Source: Platynereis dumerilii
Taxonomy: Eukaryota > Annelida > Polychaeta > Phyllodocida > Nereididae
DNA: 64,000 bases
Assembly (NCBI GenBank): GCA_026936325.1
Contig: JAPTHN010000002.1
Span: forward strand, 12,090,408-12,154,407
Direction of reading: 5' to 3'
Shown here: positions 36,169 to 48,439 of the stretch, in pieces
How positions within the stretch are numbered: the first letter of the stretch is position 1
Layout: the number at the start of each line of letters is the position of its first letter
Position numbers and translations under genes: made by a program
Notes under the pieces: generated by a model
Database searches by the model: none
What the model saw: only the letters and a program-made list of their open reading frames with translations
Told to the model about the DNA's origin: nothing

Positions 36169-36366
36169 TTACCCTCGCCAATCCCTTTGGTGGTTACCCT
36201 CGCCAACCGGAAGTGACCCTCGCCCTAAACCTGCAGTACCCTCGCCACTTCCGGGCTGGTACCCTCGCCATTTAGGTTGGTACCCTCGCCATTTTAGGTT
36301 GGTACCCTCGCCAAAATGCTGGTACCCTCGCCCTGCTATTTTTCTTTTTTTGTGGTACCCTCACCT
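36169..36366. repeat. Right subterminal array, copy 2
   Basis: Nine GGTACCCTCGCC variants as in copy 1. The second motif is intact here (ACCCTCGCC) but ACCCTTGCC in copy 1. Confidence 0.8.
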
Positions 36367-36699
36367 CGAGTGATTTCTTAGTTCGTAAATGGCTAACTTC
36401 ATCTTGCTTCTTTGAGTCTGGCACTTGGTAATTATTCGTTCCACAAGCCTTATAAACTATCTTCACAATCTGAAGACTTCACTCCCCCTAAATTTATTGC
36501 AATTTCACTTTGAAATCACGAAGTGAGAGTTGTAATGGCTACCGTGATGGCGAGGGTACCCCCCTCTTTAGTGCACAGTGCTAATGTTGCTTTCTGTTTG
36601 CAACTTTGCAGATTACAGTTTTCCGTTTGTATTCTTGTTTGATTGTTTGTTATTATCACTTATTGCTTGCAATGATTTTGAAGAGTGCTCAGCAAAGGT

Positions 36700-36845
36700 A
36701 ATGTCCTCAGTCTACGTTGCCTACAGCAACGTGAAGACTGTGACCTCGGTCTAAATTGTGCCTGGCCACGAATCGAACCCAGTACCTCAATTTAAGCATG
36801 CAGACATTTAAACATTAGACATTGAATTGCTGGGTATATTCAACA
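36700..36845 (-). repeat. tRNA-like SINE fragment
   Basis: The minus strand shows CTGGGTTCGATTCGTGG (reverse of 36767-36783), a B box, preceded at tRNA-like distance by an A-box-like CAATTCAATGTCTAATG. No second copy of this sequence was seen in the window. Confidence 0.4.
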
Positions 36846-37760
36846 TTCAATTTTAGCTGAAGAGGCCTAATATGTAACACTCTAGTTGTTATTCATCACA
36901 TGGGATTTGTGGATGGGGTATAGAGGAAAGGGATGCAATTAATTAAGGTTGCATGGAAAGACAAATTACTCTGCTCGAAACCCTCAGGAAAATAGCATTT
37001 TACAATTTTCGAGTTAACTGTTTTTGCCCCTAAGACATAATCCTCCTTTTTTGTTCTTTTGACACTTGAAAAGCCCATTCATAAACCGCTTGATGAATTG
37101 CTGAAAACATTAGATGGTTTTCTATTTTCAAATTAATTTTCTCTGTCTCAAAGGTATATTTTTAGAAAGTATCTATTCTTCAAGTACGCAGTCAGTAGCT
37201 GCAAGGTGTATTTCAAGTCATACTTTAATTATAAGACACAATTCAAAAATACATATTATGGCATACACCTGTGAAATCCAAACTTTTTCTTTTTGGTCAT
37301 ATAGTTTTTCCAATTTCTGAACGAGTTTTCATTTATTTTTTAAAGTTTGTGTATTTTAAAGCTTCGAGCTTATTTGCAATGTTTGCCAAGTTTCAAAAAA
37401 TAAATAAATTCATTAACAAACCATTGAGGAAACGTTAGCTAACAGTGCAGCCTGCAAATTTGGATAATTGAACCTAAATCACAGGAAATATGTCTATTGA
37501 CATAGCATTAACTCACTCGTGGTAAAGCCATTTGGAAGAAAATGATGAACTTGACGTGGTCTCTGTGCTGTAAAAACATCAGGCAAGGTGAATATATCCT
37601 AGCATTTACTTGTTCAATTAGATATTATGTCATTTTTGATCACATATAATATTTGCTTGCACGATATTTATTAAAATTGTATGCAAAATTGGATTTCTGT
37701 TGCACCTGACAGTAAAAAATATTTCTTAGATAGCTTTAGATGTCATATTCGATTTCTGTA
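36846..37760. other. Unannotated noncoding stretch
   Basis: No gene or element recognised. Confidence 0.35.
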
Positions 37761-38197
37761 GGGGGAACCGGGGCACATTGCGATGTTTCTACTGATGTTA
37801 CTCAATAGTCAATACTAAAAACACAGAGCAACTAAGAAGCCTGCATGCATATCACTAATACCATTGAGCTTAAATCCAAGACATAAATTAAAAAAAATTG
37901 ACACAAACTGTCTTGGGTGCGGACATCAATGTATGTAACACACAGCACTTTGCTATAAACTTGTTCACAAAGCATGGTAATACACTATGCCTCAAGTCAC
38001 TGTGGCCTGAATACCTGTTGTGTGCTGTCCTAGGTCATTCAGTTGACTTGGACACTTAAATTCTGCCATATTAAGTGCATCCCAATGTACCCCGAATTCA
38101 CTGTCCCAATGAGCCCCGATATGACTTTTACGCCAAAATGCTAATTTCTCAGGCATCAGTGAGTGTGCATGTATAACAAGAGAGCAATTTTAACCTC
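37761..38197. repeat. GGGGCACATTGGGAC-motif element, copy 2
   Basis: Collinear with 14384-14865 from GGGGGAACCGGGGCACATTG at the left to GAGAGCAATTTT at the right. The right portion (AAATTCTGCCATATTAAGTG onward) is well conserved and the left interior is diverged. Confidence 0.7.
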
Positions 38198-39470
38198 TTG
38201 CCTGACAAATTAACTTAGGCAGTTCACAAAAATTTAACTAACTTTAGTTGGTCATGTGTAAGCGATTTTGACATTGTTACTTTACTGCCTTGATTGGTCA
38301 TTTTTACTTACAGTTCTAGTCGAGAAGATTTTCAGTACTGCTGCACCACATATAGTGCCATCTATATTTTCCTGTCTGGTAGAACCTTTTCTTACTGTTT
38401 TTAACTTTTTCACACCCAGCGACCCACAAAGTGCCATTATTGAACCATTTCATTTGTGAAGTGCCTATATTTCAAGAGGTTAAATCTTTTGATGTAATAT
38501 ACATTTTTTTTTTCTGGGGTCCAAATTATGAAACTCATGTGAACCTTTTGTTTTATTAGCGTAAGACTTCCGAGACTTCGTGTAATTGTCATTAGTCAAT
38601 AATAAAGATTATAATTCATTACGCCAGATTCATTAAAACTTTGCTTTCTGATGGAGATACAAAATATAACACAATCACGTGAATCCTGCTTCATTTTAAA
38701 AGTGCACTCAAATTTCCCACAGAGAGAAATATGCTTCTCATTTATATATAGGGTTTCAAATGCCACATTTTGATGCCAAATTTCAGTGCAAAACATCGTA
38801 GTATGTAATTTCTGGGCAGTATGTTGAGTATATGGTCCAGGGTCACACAGCAACACAATACAGTGCATTTACATTAGTGAAAAATGATATAATGAAGAGT
38901 GACATCACTTGATTCCTCTTATTTTTCTTTTTTATTTAAATGAGCGGTGAATGTTAAACCGGATATTTTAAAGAGATGTCATTATGATACCTGACTCAAT
39001 GGTGCTACAAGTTCAGGGCGACAGTCATTTAAGTGTGAAATATCGATGTGTGAGATCTTGGACACCGAAAAATAAACTTATCCGAGGAACTGTCAAAGTT
39101 GGACTTGAAATGCGGAACTCCCAAATACTAAACCTCTCGGACAGACACCTGCCACCCACACACATACATTATACAACTCCTTATAAACAACCGTATGAAA
39201 GGTCAACTGAGCAACCACCATGCGAGCATCTAATACTGGGATCCGTCAAACTCATCCTGATTGACACCTGGATGCCGCCTACTTGGTTTGCAATCTTCTA
39301 GAATTGACTCTAGTCCCCAATTGCAGGGGGACTTACTCTTAAGGTGGCCTTAATGGAGTGATGTCCATGTTCATGATTTCCAATCTCTGGTAGAACTGCA
39401 GTGGCACTGGTCTGCCCTCCAGCGGAAATCATGGAATTACAGCTAGAGATTTCCCTTGTGGTATCCCCAT
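38198..39470. other. Unannotated noncoding stretch
   Basis: A 105-codon plus frame (38984-39301) has no recognisable domain or splice signals and is not called. Confidence 0.35.
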
Positions 39471-39545
39471 GACGTCATTATTCAGTGACCAATAGCAGCA
39501 AGTAATGATGCGTATATATTGGAATTGCCCACTTCAGTAGTGCAG
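39471..39545 (+). promoter_or_regulatory. Candidate core promoter: CRE, CCAAT, TATA, initiator
   Basis: TGACGTCA (near 39471), CCAAT (near 39489) and TATATATT (near 39513) are followed about 20 bases later by TTCAGTAGT, an initiator-like sequence. Order and spacing fit an RNA polymerase II promoter firing rightward. No downstream open exon is evident (the first ATG gives five codons), so the transcript is unknown. Chance assembly is possible. Confidence 0.3.
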
Positions 39546-39738
39546 TCGTCTGCAAAATGACTTGGTTAACTTAATCAAATGAGGAATATGAACACTTGAC
39601 TTAGCAGCCGGGTTAAGATGTTATGTTCAGAATACAGTGGTTCAGAATACTGGACCACTGCAAACACTTCTGGACTAAGCCTTGTCAGTCAGGCATGCAT
39701 ATGTTCACATACCTTGCTTTCTGTCCTTTAGAATAACT

Positions 39739-40252
39739 AGCATAGTACCCGTGATAATGGGTGTAATGAGAGTAGGAGTCCAGGGAAAACAGAACAACTA
39801 CTACTACAACATTAGAGAAGATTGATAGGCATGCATAAATGATTAATAAGTGTACTGGTATATAATATGAAGAGTTTGAGAAAGCAGAACCACTTATGGT
39901 TTTTGTAAGACGTGAAATAATGTTGCTTGCAAAGTTTCAGGTGTGGGCATTGAGTAGTTTGGGAGGAGTAGCGTAAAGCATCCATGAATTAAGGGTAAGC
40001 AAAGTACCCGTGATGATGGGTATAATGAGAGTAAGAGTCCAGGGAAAACAGAACAACAACCATTATATTAGAGAAGATTGATAGTCGTGCATAAATGACT
40101 AATAAGTGTACTGGTATAAAATGAACAGTTTGAGAAACCACACCCACTTATGGTTGTTGTAAGATGTGAAATAAAGTTGCTTGCAAATTTTGAGTTTTGG
40201 GCATTTAGTAGTTTGGGAGGAGTAGCGTAAAGCATCCATGAATTAAGGGTAT
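39739..40252. repeat. Tandem duplication of a ~255-bp unit
   Basis: Two adjacent units each run from GTACCCGTGAT(A/G)ATGGGT through GAGTCCAGGGAAAACAGAAC to AAGCATCCATGAATTAAGGG, about 85-90% alike by eye. The first starts near 39745, the second near 40002. Looks like a two-unit satellite or local duplication; no coding content. Confidence 0.8.
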
Positions 40253-40734
40253 GATGATGATGATGATGGTGACTGGTCTGAGTTGACCTCAACAAACCAG
40301 AGGAACATGTAGGCAACATGCATGTGCCACACATAATCTATATACGGATAGCTGTATTGGTTGAGTTTCAAGTCCAACTGATTTCCATTTGCTTGATCTT
40401 TTTGCAATATCACAATCACCAGATGTGTCACAGTCAGCATCTAAATATCTATACTATAGTATTTTTGTCTCACAGCAGCAAAGTATCAAATCCTGGACCT
40501 CATGATTACAAGGAATGCATGCCCACCACTCTGCCCAAATACACATGACACTACAGAGGGAAAATATCTTCCGGTCAGCATAGATCATCACAATAAAGGA
40601 ATCTTTAATATGTTATCTGCCAAGCCAGGAGAGAGCGGTAAGCAGGTGTAGATTTACAAGGCCAACGCTGTTGTATATTGCCATGTGTGACCAGTCATAA
40701 ATTTCGTGTTAATTTGCATCGTTTTTGCCAATTT
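40253..40734. other. Unannotated noncoding stretch
   Basis: Starts with a short (GAT)n run; nothing else recognised. Confidence 0.35.
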
Positions 40735-40885
40735 CTTGAACGGTTGCTAGGGGCGCCACTGTTTCGGCGCGCCCTCTGTCGTTTTTTGCGGCGTCATGAA
40801 CGGAGTCACTCATACACGCGACTGCGCATGCGTGGTAGAATAATGGCGGCGAGCATGTAGATCACGTGGTCAAAACAAAGATGGC
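40735..40885 (+). promoter_or_regulatory. CpG-rich TATA-less promoter with NRF1, YY1 and E-box motifs
   Basis: CpG density rises sharply (GGGGCGCC, CGGCGCGCC, TTGCGGCG). CTGCGCATGCGTGG is an NRF1-type site, AATGGCGGC and AAGATGGCG are YY1-type motifs, ATCACGTGGT is an E box, and GGTTGCTAGG is an X-box half site. AAGATGGCG overlaps the ATG at 40881, an arrangement common in housekeeping genes. It could drive transcription in one or both directions. Confidence 0.5.
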
Positions 40886-40930
40886 GAATGAAACGCTGAG
40901 ATTGAAGGGACAGAGTAGCATGATTTTCCA
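40881..40930 (+). CDS. Candidate first coding exon of an unrecognised split gene
   Basis: The ATG at 40881 sits in a YY1-type AAGATGGCG context at the right edge of the CpG-rich promoter. The frame gives MANETLRLKGQSSMIF plus two bases and ends at a good donor, GTATGT (40931). Spliced to the candidate exon at 46512-46585 the frame stays open, and from there to 53296-53609 it stays open to a stop. I do not recognise the protein family. The evidence is signals and phase agreement only, with introns of about 5.6 and 6.7 kb. Alternative: this is a 5' UTR exon, or the ATG is not used. Confidence 0.33.
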
Positions 40931-41969
40931 GTATGTACATGACTAGTGTGGGAAGGATCGCTTACCGCTCTATTAATTTTGAGATTGAAGAGCAAGCCAG
41001 AAATTGGAGGCATAGGGTGTAAATTATTTAGCTTCATCTGAGAACAGTTGAAAAGGTGAATTGTTCTCTAGAGGCCCCCATTTTTCTGTTTTGCCTGGTA
41101 TTAGTATTTCAAAAAGTGGCCAATCAGAGACTTGAATTTGATCAGGACTGCAAAATTTGGTTTGCAGTTGCAGGTCAGCATAGAAATCTAACAGAACACT
41201 CTCCTGCTACTCGAATTTCTATTTTGTTTGAAATCTCTTTCCAGAAGGTGGAGCTCAAGTGAATAATATTTTAAGGCTGGCATTTATGGATGTGCCACAC
41301 AGTGTCAGATAAAACTTCCGCAGTTTCTTTGAGTGGTAATTACACTTAAGTGAAAAGTTGAGAATAGCAGTCGATATGTATTTCGTCAATGTATGTATAC
41401 ACTGGTAATCTTCCTTTGTTGGTATCAATGCAAGGGAATAAAGGATATGGCGAAGTGCATTTCTGTTTGGTCAAAACACAAAATGGTAAAGAAGCAGACA
41501 AATTCCACAACCATCTATATATCTAGATGAAAAACATAGTTACAGCTGATATAGACCTATATTATGTGAGAAAAACCCTAATAAAATGTGACACTTTCAT
41601 CCTTTGCTGCCAATACTGCTTGAGCAACAGAGGCTTGGGCGGCTAGCCAATACTGTTTAATACAATATCCATTGTGTCCCCTTCAATGTGATGGATCCAT
41701 TCAATATTTCACAAATGGAGCAGGGAGGGAGCAGCATTTCTTATGTTATGGGAAGGATGAAGAAGAGGCACTAAATCACAGCATATTTCTACTAGCGGGT
41801 CGATTCTTAGACCGGATATCCGAGTGGCTTTTTATTCTAGCGTATTCTGAACGACTAATATATGACAACGTTGATGTTTCTTATTTATAAGGAATTGGTT
41901 TCCCTCCTCTCAAAAATGAAAACAATTGGTGAAAGCATGTAGATATATGTTCAGTTCAATAGGTTTGGC
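40931..41969. other. Unannotated noncoding stretch
   Basis: Possible intron of the candidate gene above. No domain-bearing frame or repeat end recognised. Confidence 0.3.
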
Positions 41970-42164
41970 AGTGATAGATAGATAGTACGACAGATAGAAT
42001 GATAGATAATATGATAGATATTATGACAGATACTACACTAGTATATATGATAGTACGATAGTACGATAGAAAGTACAAGAGAATGTATGATAGAAAGAAC
42101 GATAGAAAGTACGATAGAAAGTACGATAGAAACTATGATAGAAAGTACGATAGTACAATAGTAC

Positions 42165-42204
<40 letters not shown>

Positions 42205-42216
42205 TATAGACAGTAC

Positions 42217-42270
<54 letters not shown>

Positions 42271-42271
42271 C

Positions 42272-42327
<56 letters not shown>

Positions 42328-42337
42328 TGATTGATTT

Positions 42338-42372
<35 letters not shown>

Positions 42373-42496
42373 TATACGTGGATTTATTCATTGATTCATT
42401 AATTGATTTGGTTGATTTCATTATTTTACTGTGATAATGACTGGTTGATCCATTGATTTTATTGATTTATTTATAGTTTATCAAATGATTGATTGG

Positions 42497-42550
<54 letters not shown>

Positions 42551-42552
42551 CA
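41970..42552. repeat. GATAGAAAGTAC-type array, (GATA)n and (GATT)n
   Basis: 42035-42165 is a degenerate array of GATAGAAAGTAC/GATAGTAC units. 42165-42326 is (GATA)n, 42327-42372 (GATT)n, then after a degenerate gap (GATT)n again at 42483-42550. The 127-codon minus frame across it is a by-product. Similar GTAC-containing units recur at 44040-44120. Confidence 0.9.
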
Positions 42553-44034
42553 CGAGTCCCTCTCTTACAGCCAGATTTCTCCATCTAGCATCGTTTTCCA
42601 TTCAGTTTTGCCTTTGGCTCCTTTGACTGCGCTGGGCATTTCTGTAATTTTGTTATATGGTGATCGGTCCTTCAACCAGGGCAACAACAGATTATGTCAC
42701 CACTGCATTACCCTATATCGAGAGGTATCCTACATTTTGAAGGGAAAACTTCTCAGTGACTTCGTACCTGACGAATTTAGGCTACTTTCTTTTAGTATCT
42801 GGTGAATTAAGGCTTCGGAGAATTAAGAAGTGCACACAAATCAAAGATGTCAGTCATGTCGATGCAACATTATAGCAGCTGGTTAGACAAAGCTGTTATA
42901 ATGACATCTGCTAATTTGGGAGGCACCAGCTTCCTGAAATTGTACACTTTAATTATAGATACATCATTCTCACATTGAGGAGTAAGACTGTGGGAGGGAA
43001 GAAGTTTCTGAATTGGGTAACATTGATAACGAATCGCTAATCAAAAGTCGGTTGAAATTTCAAGCAGTGGGTGGGCATTCTCCTGTTACATAATCAGCCA
43101 TAATGATATCATCAAAATGCCCGGCCCACAGGTGACATTCCTAATTGATGATAATGATGATTACCTCAAGAAATGTACCAGATAAACGTGCATTGGGTTG
43201 AAACACACCTCCCTGCTTGACACCACAGTTCAAAGAAATTAATATCTTTCCATATTAGTTAACTTGTCCAGCCACGAAAATATATCTCACTGACAAGAAA
43301 AGTCAATGAGGCATTACTATTAGACATTATCTTTTAAAATGATTAGAGCCATAATTTATCATTTCAAAGTAAGCATCAGGGCATTTCTATCAATTCCGTA
43401 CCTCAGGAATTTATAATCAAACTTCAAAGCATCAGGCCTATACGGTATATAATAATTATATATGTCATGTAAGTGTAAGTTTCTGAAAAAAAAAATCCAT
43501 AAGTAATCGAGTCACAATGCTGACACGATATTTGTGACATCCCACAAAAAAAATGCAAGCCCAAGTCTTGGTTCTTATATTGACAGAGAATTCACCAACT
43601 TTGTACATGCATGCAGTGCCTGTTTTGCAAATTATCATCACGCTTTCTACAATTGGCTTTGTGATGGTTCAAAGTATAAAGTTCTGTGCGACTCAACATT
43701 CAGAGGCAAAGCCCTCTTGAATGGTTGGACTAAAGTGAACACAGGCACTGACCAGTGACCACTGACGTTCATTGTATCGATTGCCAGTACTAAAGTAGTC
43801 TGTCTAGTGTCTAAGCACATTCCCTGCCTGTTCTGCTGTCTGAGGTCTTTAATCAAAGGTGCCCAGCGTCAACAAGGCCCTAGATTCTTCCCAAAGGTCC
43901 CCAGATCGATGAAAGGTCGCTTAGGACCTCAATTTCCATATTCTTCTAATGTCAGCATGCCCTTCACTTCATTTAGCGCCAATTGTCAGTCCTGGAGATC
44001 TGCCATATCTCGGTCTATAGGCAGTTACATGTTC
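42553..44034. other. Unannotated noncoding stretch
   Basis: Short frames only (for example plus 42545-42805 and 43534-43758) without domains. No element recognised. Confidence 0.35.
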
Positions 44035-44143
44035 AAGAGAAAGTACGATAATACAGATAATACAATAGATAGAACGATAGACAGTACGAGAGACAGATAG
44101 ATTGATAGTACGATGGTACGATAGTCGATAGATATATAGATAT

Positions 44144-44213
<70 letters not shown>

Positions 44214-44247
44214 TGATAGATAGATTGATAGATTGATAGATAGATAG
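44035..44247. repeat. GTACGATA-type array and (GATA)n
   Basis: Degenerate AGTACGATA units (44040-44125) lead into (GATA)n with a few GATT variants to 44247. Confidence 0.9.
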
Positions 44248-44689
44248 CCTGGACAAAATTTTCATGGACACTGATTTATCTAGTGTTCTATAGTTTGACT
44301 ATTGCCGTCACAATTTATTTCAATTTAAACCGAATCTTTTTCACGAATAAAAATACTGAGAGCTTTTTCCAATGCTTATTTTGTCTTACTCTTTATATCT
44401 CTCTTTTGGCCGAGTGACAGACTTCATTCAGACTGGCTGCTTCTGCTGTGGCTGCTGAGGGGAGGATGCCTGTCCAAAACTGGTGTTTCATTAAACAGTC
44501 TCCCACTACAGCCCATCTCTTTGATTAATCGATCCTGATCAAAAAACCACCGACTCTACTCTAGAGCTAATGCTCTGATTCACAGTACTTCATGTTCATT
44601 AGCAAAGTTTGATGGCATACAGCAAAGAGATAGAGAACTGAGTATGCTTAATTAAAGTACAGAGATGGATGAAGAGATAGACCCCAGGG
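44248..44689. other. Unannotated noncoding stretch
   Basis: No gene or element recognised. Confidence 0.35.
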
Positions 44690-45118
44690 CGTCGGAGTCG
44701 GAGTCGGAGTCGAAGTTGTGGAGTCGGAGGTTTTTGGGTGGAGTCAGAGTCAAACTTTGATCTTCAGGTGGAGTTGGAGTCAGAGTCGAAAAATTAATTG
44801 GTGACTCCTGACTCCGTAAACTAATTAATATAACTTACAAATACACAGTTACAAAGATGTGAAATGAATCTCAAATTTCACATAAAACTTTCATAAACAA
44901 GTATATATGTACAAAACCCTATATATATGAAAACTTTGTGGAATTACCTTTTCTCCCTTGTTAACCATGTAATATTTATGCACAATAACGCCAATAAGCA
45001 GAGTCGGAGTCGAATTCGTAATTCAGGAGATCCAAAGAGTCGGGAGTCGGAGTCGCTTTTCAGAAAGCAAAAGGAGTCGGGAGTCGGGGTCGGTTCACTT
45101 ACTACCCGACCGCAAAAC
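44690..45118. repeat. Repeat bracketed by GGAGTC arrays
   Basis: 44692-44800 has many GGAGTCG/GGAGTCA units, then an AT-rich centre, then 45000-45095 with further GGAGTCG units. Inverse CTGACTCC occurs near 44807. Probably one dispersed repeat with motif arrays at both ends. The R/E/S-rich frames across it are by-products. Confidence 0.65.
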
Positions 45119-45628
45119 CTATAATGGAGAGACAGGCCAGTTATAGGTGGTATTTCAATTGAATTTTTAACTTGTTGCTTTGTCAAGATGAAAGTTCGAA
45201 ATTGAAACCCTTTTTTCCTTCTCATTTTACATTTTTATGGTCCGACAGAGTCTTTCTAATGCATGGTTTCATCAATTTATAAACAGATCAAAAGATCTAT
45301 AGAGTCGAAAACGAATATACGCCTGGTCCAATTGGTTGACAAAATGCTGACTTTCTAATAAACTAACCATACGCTACCATGTTAGTTGTGCTATTTTAAA
45401 TCTACAAACATTAATTATCCTAGCACTTGTAATTAACCTGTCAGAACACAACACATGTGTTCAACGAGTGATCAGTTATCACTTTTAGAGATCAATCATG
45501 AGTAGGCCTACATTAAATAATGAGTGTTAATTGGTTTGGTACTACAATTAGAGTCTTATGTACTAATTGTGGTTCACATGCATAGGAGTAGATGAATACA
45601 CGTGAATGTGTTGATCAAAACTTTTGCT

Positions 45629-45629
<1 letters not shown>
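45119..45629. other. Unannotated noncoding stretch
   Basis: No gene or element recognised. Confidence 0.35.
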
Positions 45630-45711
<82 letters not shown>

Positions 45712-45731
45712 CCTATCTATCTATCTACATG

Positions 45732-45783
<52 letters not shown>

Positions 45784-45805
45784 CATCTATCCATCTATCT
45801 GTCAT
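45630..45805. repeat. (CTAT)n microsatellite
   Basis: Long CTAT array interrupted by ACCTAT and ACATGT, ending in CATC variants. Complementary orientation to most GATA tracts here. Confidence 0.95.
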
Positions 45806-46511
45806 TCTCTCTTTATTTATTTCTTCCTTATATATCTATCTTTCTTTCTTCCTTTCTGTGGTCAATTTGAAGCAGTCTATTCTCACTGAACATAGCCCAT
45901 ATTTCACATATTTCTCCTCCATACAGTGAAGGTCTAGACCTATATTTGGATAGCCTCCACCTGTCATTACAACTCATTTGGCAGATTCTTTTTGTGGGAT
46001 GTCGTAATTTGCACTCATAAAATGTTAGATGTCGTAATTGCCTGATGTTTTATCATAACTTTTATGTATTGTTTATATGGGAAGTCCCTATTCTAGATAT
46101 ACCTCCCATGAGGAAAACTCAAAAATCCCTTAGGTAAAATGACCTCTTCCTTGATGGAACACAAAATCTCGTGGTTGGGGGTCAGAGGTCGAAACAACAC
46201 ACGAACTCAACATGTAGACACATGACAGGCATTTGATCCAGTCGTTAAAATTATGTCAGTGGTGACTTTAATGTGTTGAGCTGCGGCAGCTGTCATACAT
46301 GTATGATGAGTGTAGGATATGAGTGTCTAGTCTGCTTGCTGTGGTGATGTTTCTGGTGCGGAGATCTACAGCAAGACTATGGTAGGATACTCATGTGACA
46401 ATATACATCATATGAAATTGAGTAATGCTATTGTTTAACCTGTTTTGAAAAGGTTGATATCATTTCACTGTTATGCCTCAAAAATTAAACTCATTTCACC
46501 TTTTTTTTCAG
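45806..46511. other. Unannotated stretch, possible intron
   Basis: Ends in the pyrimidine tract and acceptor of the candidate exon at 46512. Nothing else recognised. Confidence 0.3.
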
Positions 46512-46585
46512 GACTCTAGCAGTGCTTGGATACCATTTACCATGGGTTAGATCACAGCATTTCGATCACCAGCAAAATGTCACAG
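46512..46585 (+). CDS. Candidate internal exon (74 nt)
   Basis: Preceded by CACCTTTTTTTTCAG, a strong acceptor, and followed by CACAG/GTTAGT, a strong donor. In the phase dictated by the exon ending at 40930, the 74 bases read through without a stop (…LAVLGYHLPWVRSQ…NVT) and end one base into a codon. In another phase an ATG at 46577 would start MSQ at the exon end, so it could instead be a first coding or 5' UTR exon. The splice signals are good; the gene model is inference. Confidence 0.4.
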
Positions 46586-47722
46586 GTTAGTCCTACATTT
46601 CATTGACATTACACTAATATTTCAAAACTGCATAATGATATTATGATTGCTATTGTTAAGCATATATACAGATAATTGTGCAGGGGCCTATATATATAAG
46701 GTCAGAATAGGTCAGCCTGAGGCGTTCGACAACATATGTCATGATGCCTAATGACAGTAACATGTCATTGTCACAGACGGATGATCTCTCGGGGAAGGGG
46801 GAGGGGTTGATTTTGCAAAATGGAAGCGATGGCAATTAGGATATTTTCTAAGAAATTTCAGTGCCATTCATCAAAATCAATCGCTATGACATTATGCAGC
46901 AACTCACCAGCCCAACGAATGACTTTATAAAAAACTTAAAAGTTAAAAGTACATGTCCATGTAAAAACAGAAATTATCCATTTAAGTCAATTTTCTGATA
47001 AAGACCTCATGCAGGCAGTCAATTAGGACTTAGGAGACTTCCTTTTTGGAGTAAATATTGAATCATCAAAAATTTAAAGCTCTGTCTTTGGTTATAAACG
47101 TTATGTGCATATAATGTCATGCAAAAGGAAGTTCTCAAAAATGTGTTTCCCAAATTCCCACCCCTCCCAATCATCATGTACATGCTACTACGCCTCTTTG
47201 ACCAATCGGGTGGTTGTCTGCCTGTTCAGTTTGCAACTCACAGTGCCAAATTTTGCATGGCATGGTCAGTTGGGATGCTCAACCCTGTGCCTCCAATAAC
47301 AGGTTTGGCAAACCCCCAAAAATGACCATTCACATAATAGGCATATCAATCAGTCTCCTTAAATACGAATCAGCACATGTTGTCCAAATGGCCTGCTAGT
47401 GGTCGGAACTCAACAATTGGTGTTGGACCACAGTAATGGATTTTCAGCTGCAAATTGGCAATTTTAAGAAAAAATCAGGGAACTTTATTCTTGTAATGCC
47501 AGTTAACGTGTCCCACACTCTAAGAAAATAGGACAGAATCGGCTTTTTTTTATACCAAATGATTTTTCAAAAATGATGTCAGGTTTTCCAAACACCTTTC
47601 ATGACAATTAATACAGGTACATGGTATTCTCCGAGCCCCAAATTGGAAAAAACAACCAAGGTCTCTTATTGTATGAGATCTCTTTTTTGTAGAATGCAGA
47701 TTTTTCCAACAAATACAGCTGT
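46586..47722. other. Unannotated stretch, possible intron
   Basis: Overlapping short frames near 47105-47399 in all three plus phases argue against coding. No element recognised. Confidence 0.3.
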
Positions 47723-47888
47723 CAGTGGCGGATCCAGACAGGATAGTCTAGGTGGGGGCCCGGATGATGGCGGACGTGTTTCGGCATTCGCGGGCACACG
47801 TTATCAATTTTTTTCTTCAAAATGTCACAATATATCTTGTTGGTGTGGGGGGGGGCGGACCCCTAGGCCCCCCCTGTATCCGCCACTG
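47723..47888. mobile_element. 166-bp hAT-like MITE
   Basis: Left end CAGTGGCGGATCCAG and right end CTGTATCCGCCACTG are inverted repeats; GCTGT is duplicated at 47718-47722 and 47889-47893. CAGTGGCGGA-type ends are typical of hAT relatives (family knowledge), though hAT usually duplicates 8 bp. The interior has facing poly-G and poly-C stretches. Confidence 0.75.
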
Positions 47889-48439
47889 GCTGTATCAGAT
47901 TATCAGGAATTGTTCCATATTAACAAAAACAAAAAAACGTTCAAAAGAAATGCCTTTATTTGCATTTCTATAATTATTCGAGAATAAGTTATTATATTGT
48001 TTTCCACTTCATTGATGTATACCAAAATAAACAGTGACCACCAATCATAACAGTGCCACCACATGGCGTCTCTAATTTGAGGAATCATACAACTTGATAT
48101 ATAGCATGTGCCCTGTGGTCCTGTCGTCAAAATATTCAGACCAAAGGGGAATGACCATTTGACCAATTTTTAGTCATAGGTCAGTCACTTATTTATTACA
48201 TAAAGTGCGTGGGACCCTGGGTTTAACAAGTCACAATGGGCATGTGCCAAGTAACAGATTTCGGCAAATGTTTGTCACATTTTAGCTTGTCCAGTCTCAC
48301 CTTCCCTGCCTGGATGAATAAGGTTGTCATCATCCAAATACAAGGCCTTATGATAAAAATGAAAGTTGAGCCCTGTCACCATACTTTGTAATTTTGTACG
48401 AATTATACTAAGTCACAACTACAGTGTGTGTCTTGGATT
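47889..48439. other. Unannotated noncoding stretch
   Basis: No gene or element recognised. Confidence 0.35.

Noticed and set aside
38984-39301. 105-codon plus-strand frame
   Set aside because: No recognised domain, no promoter or splice signals tied to it; length is within chance for this amount of DNA.
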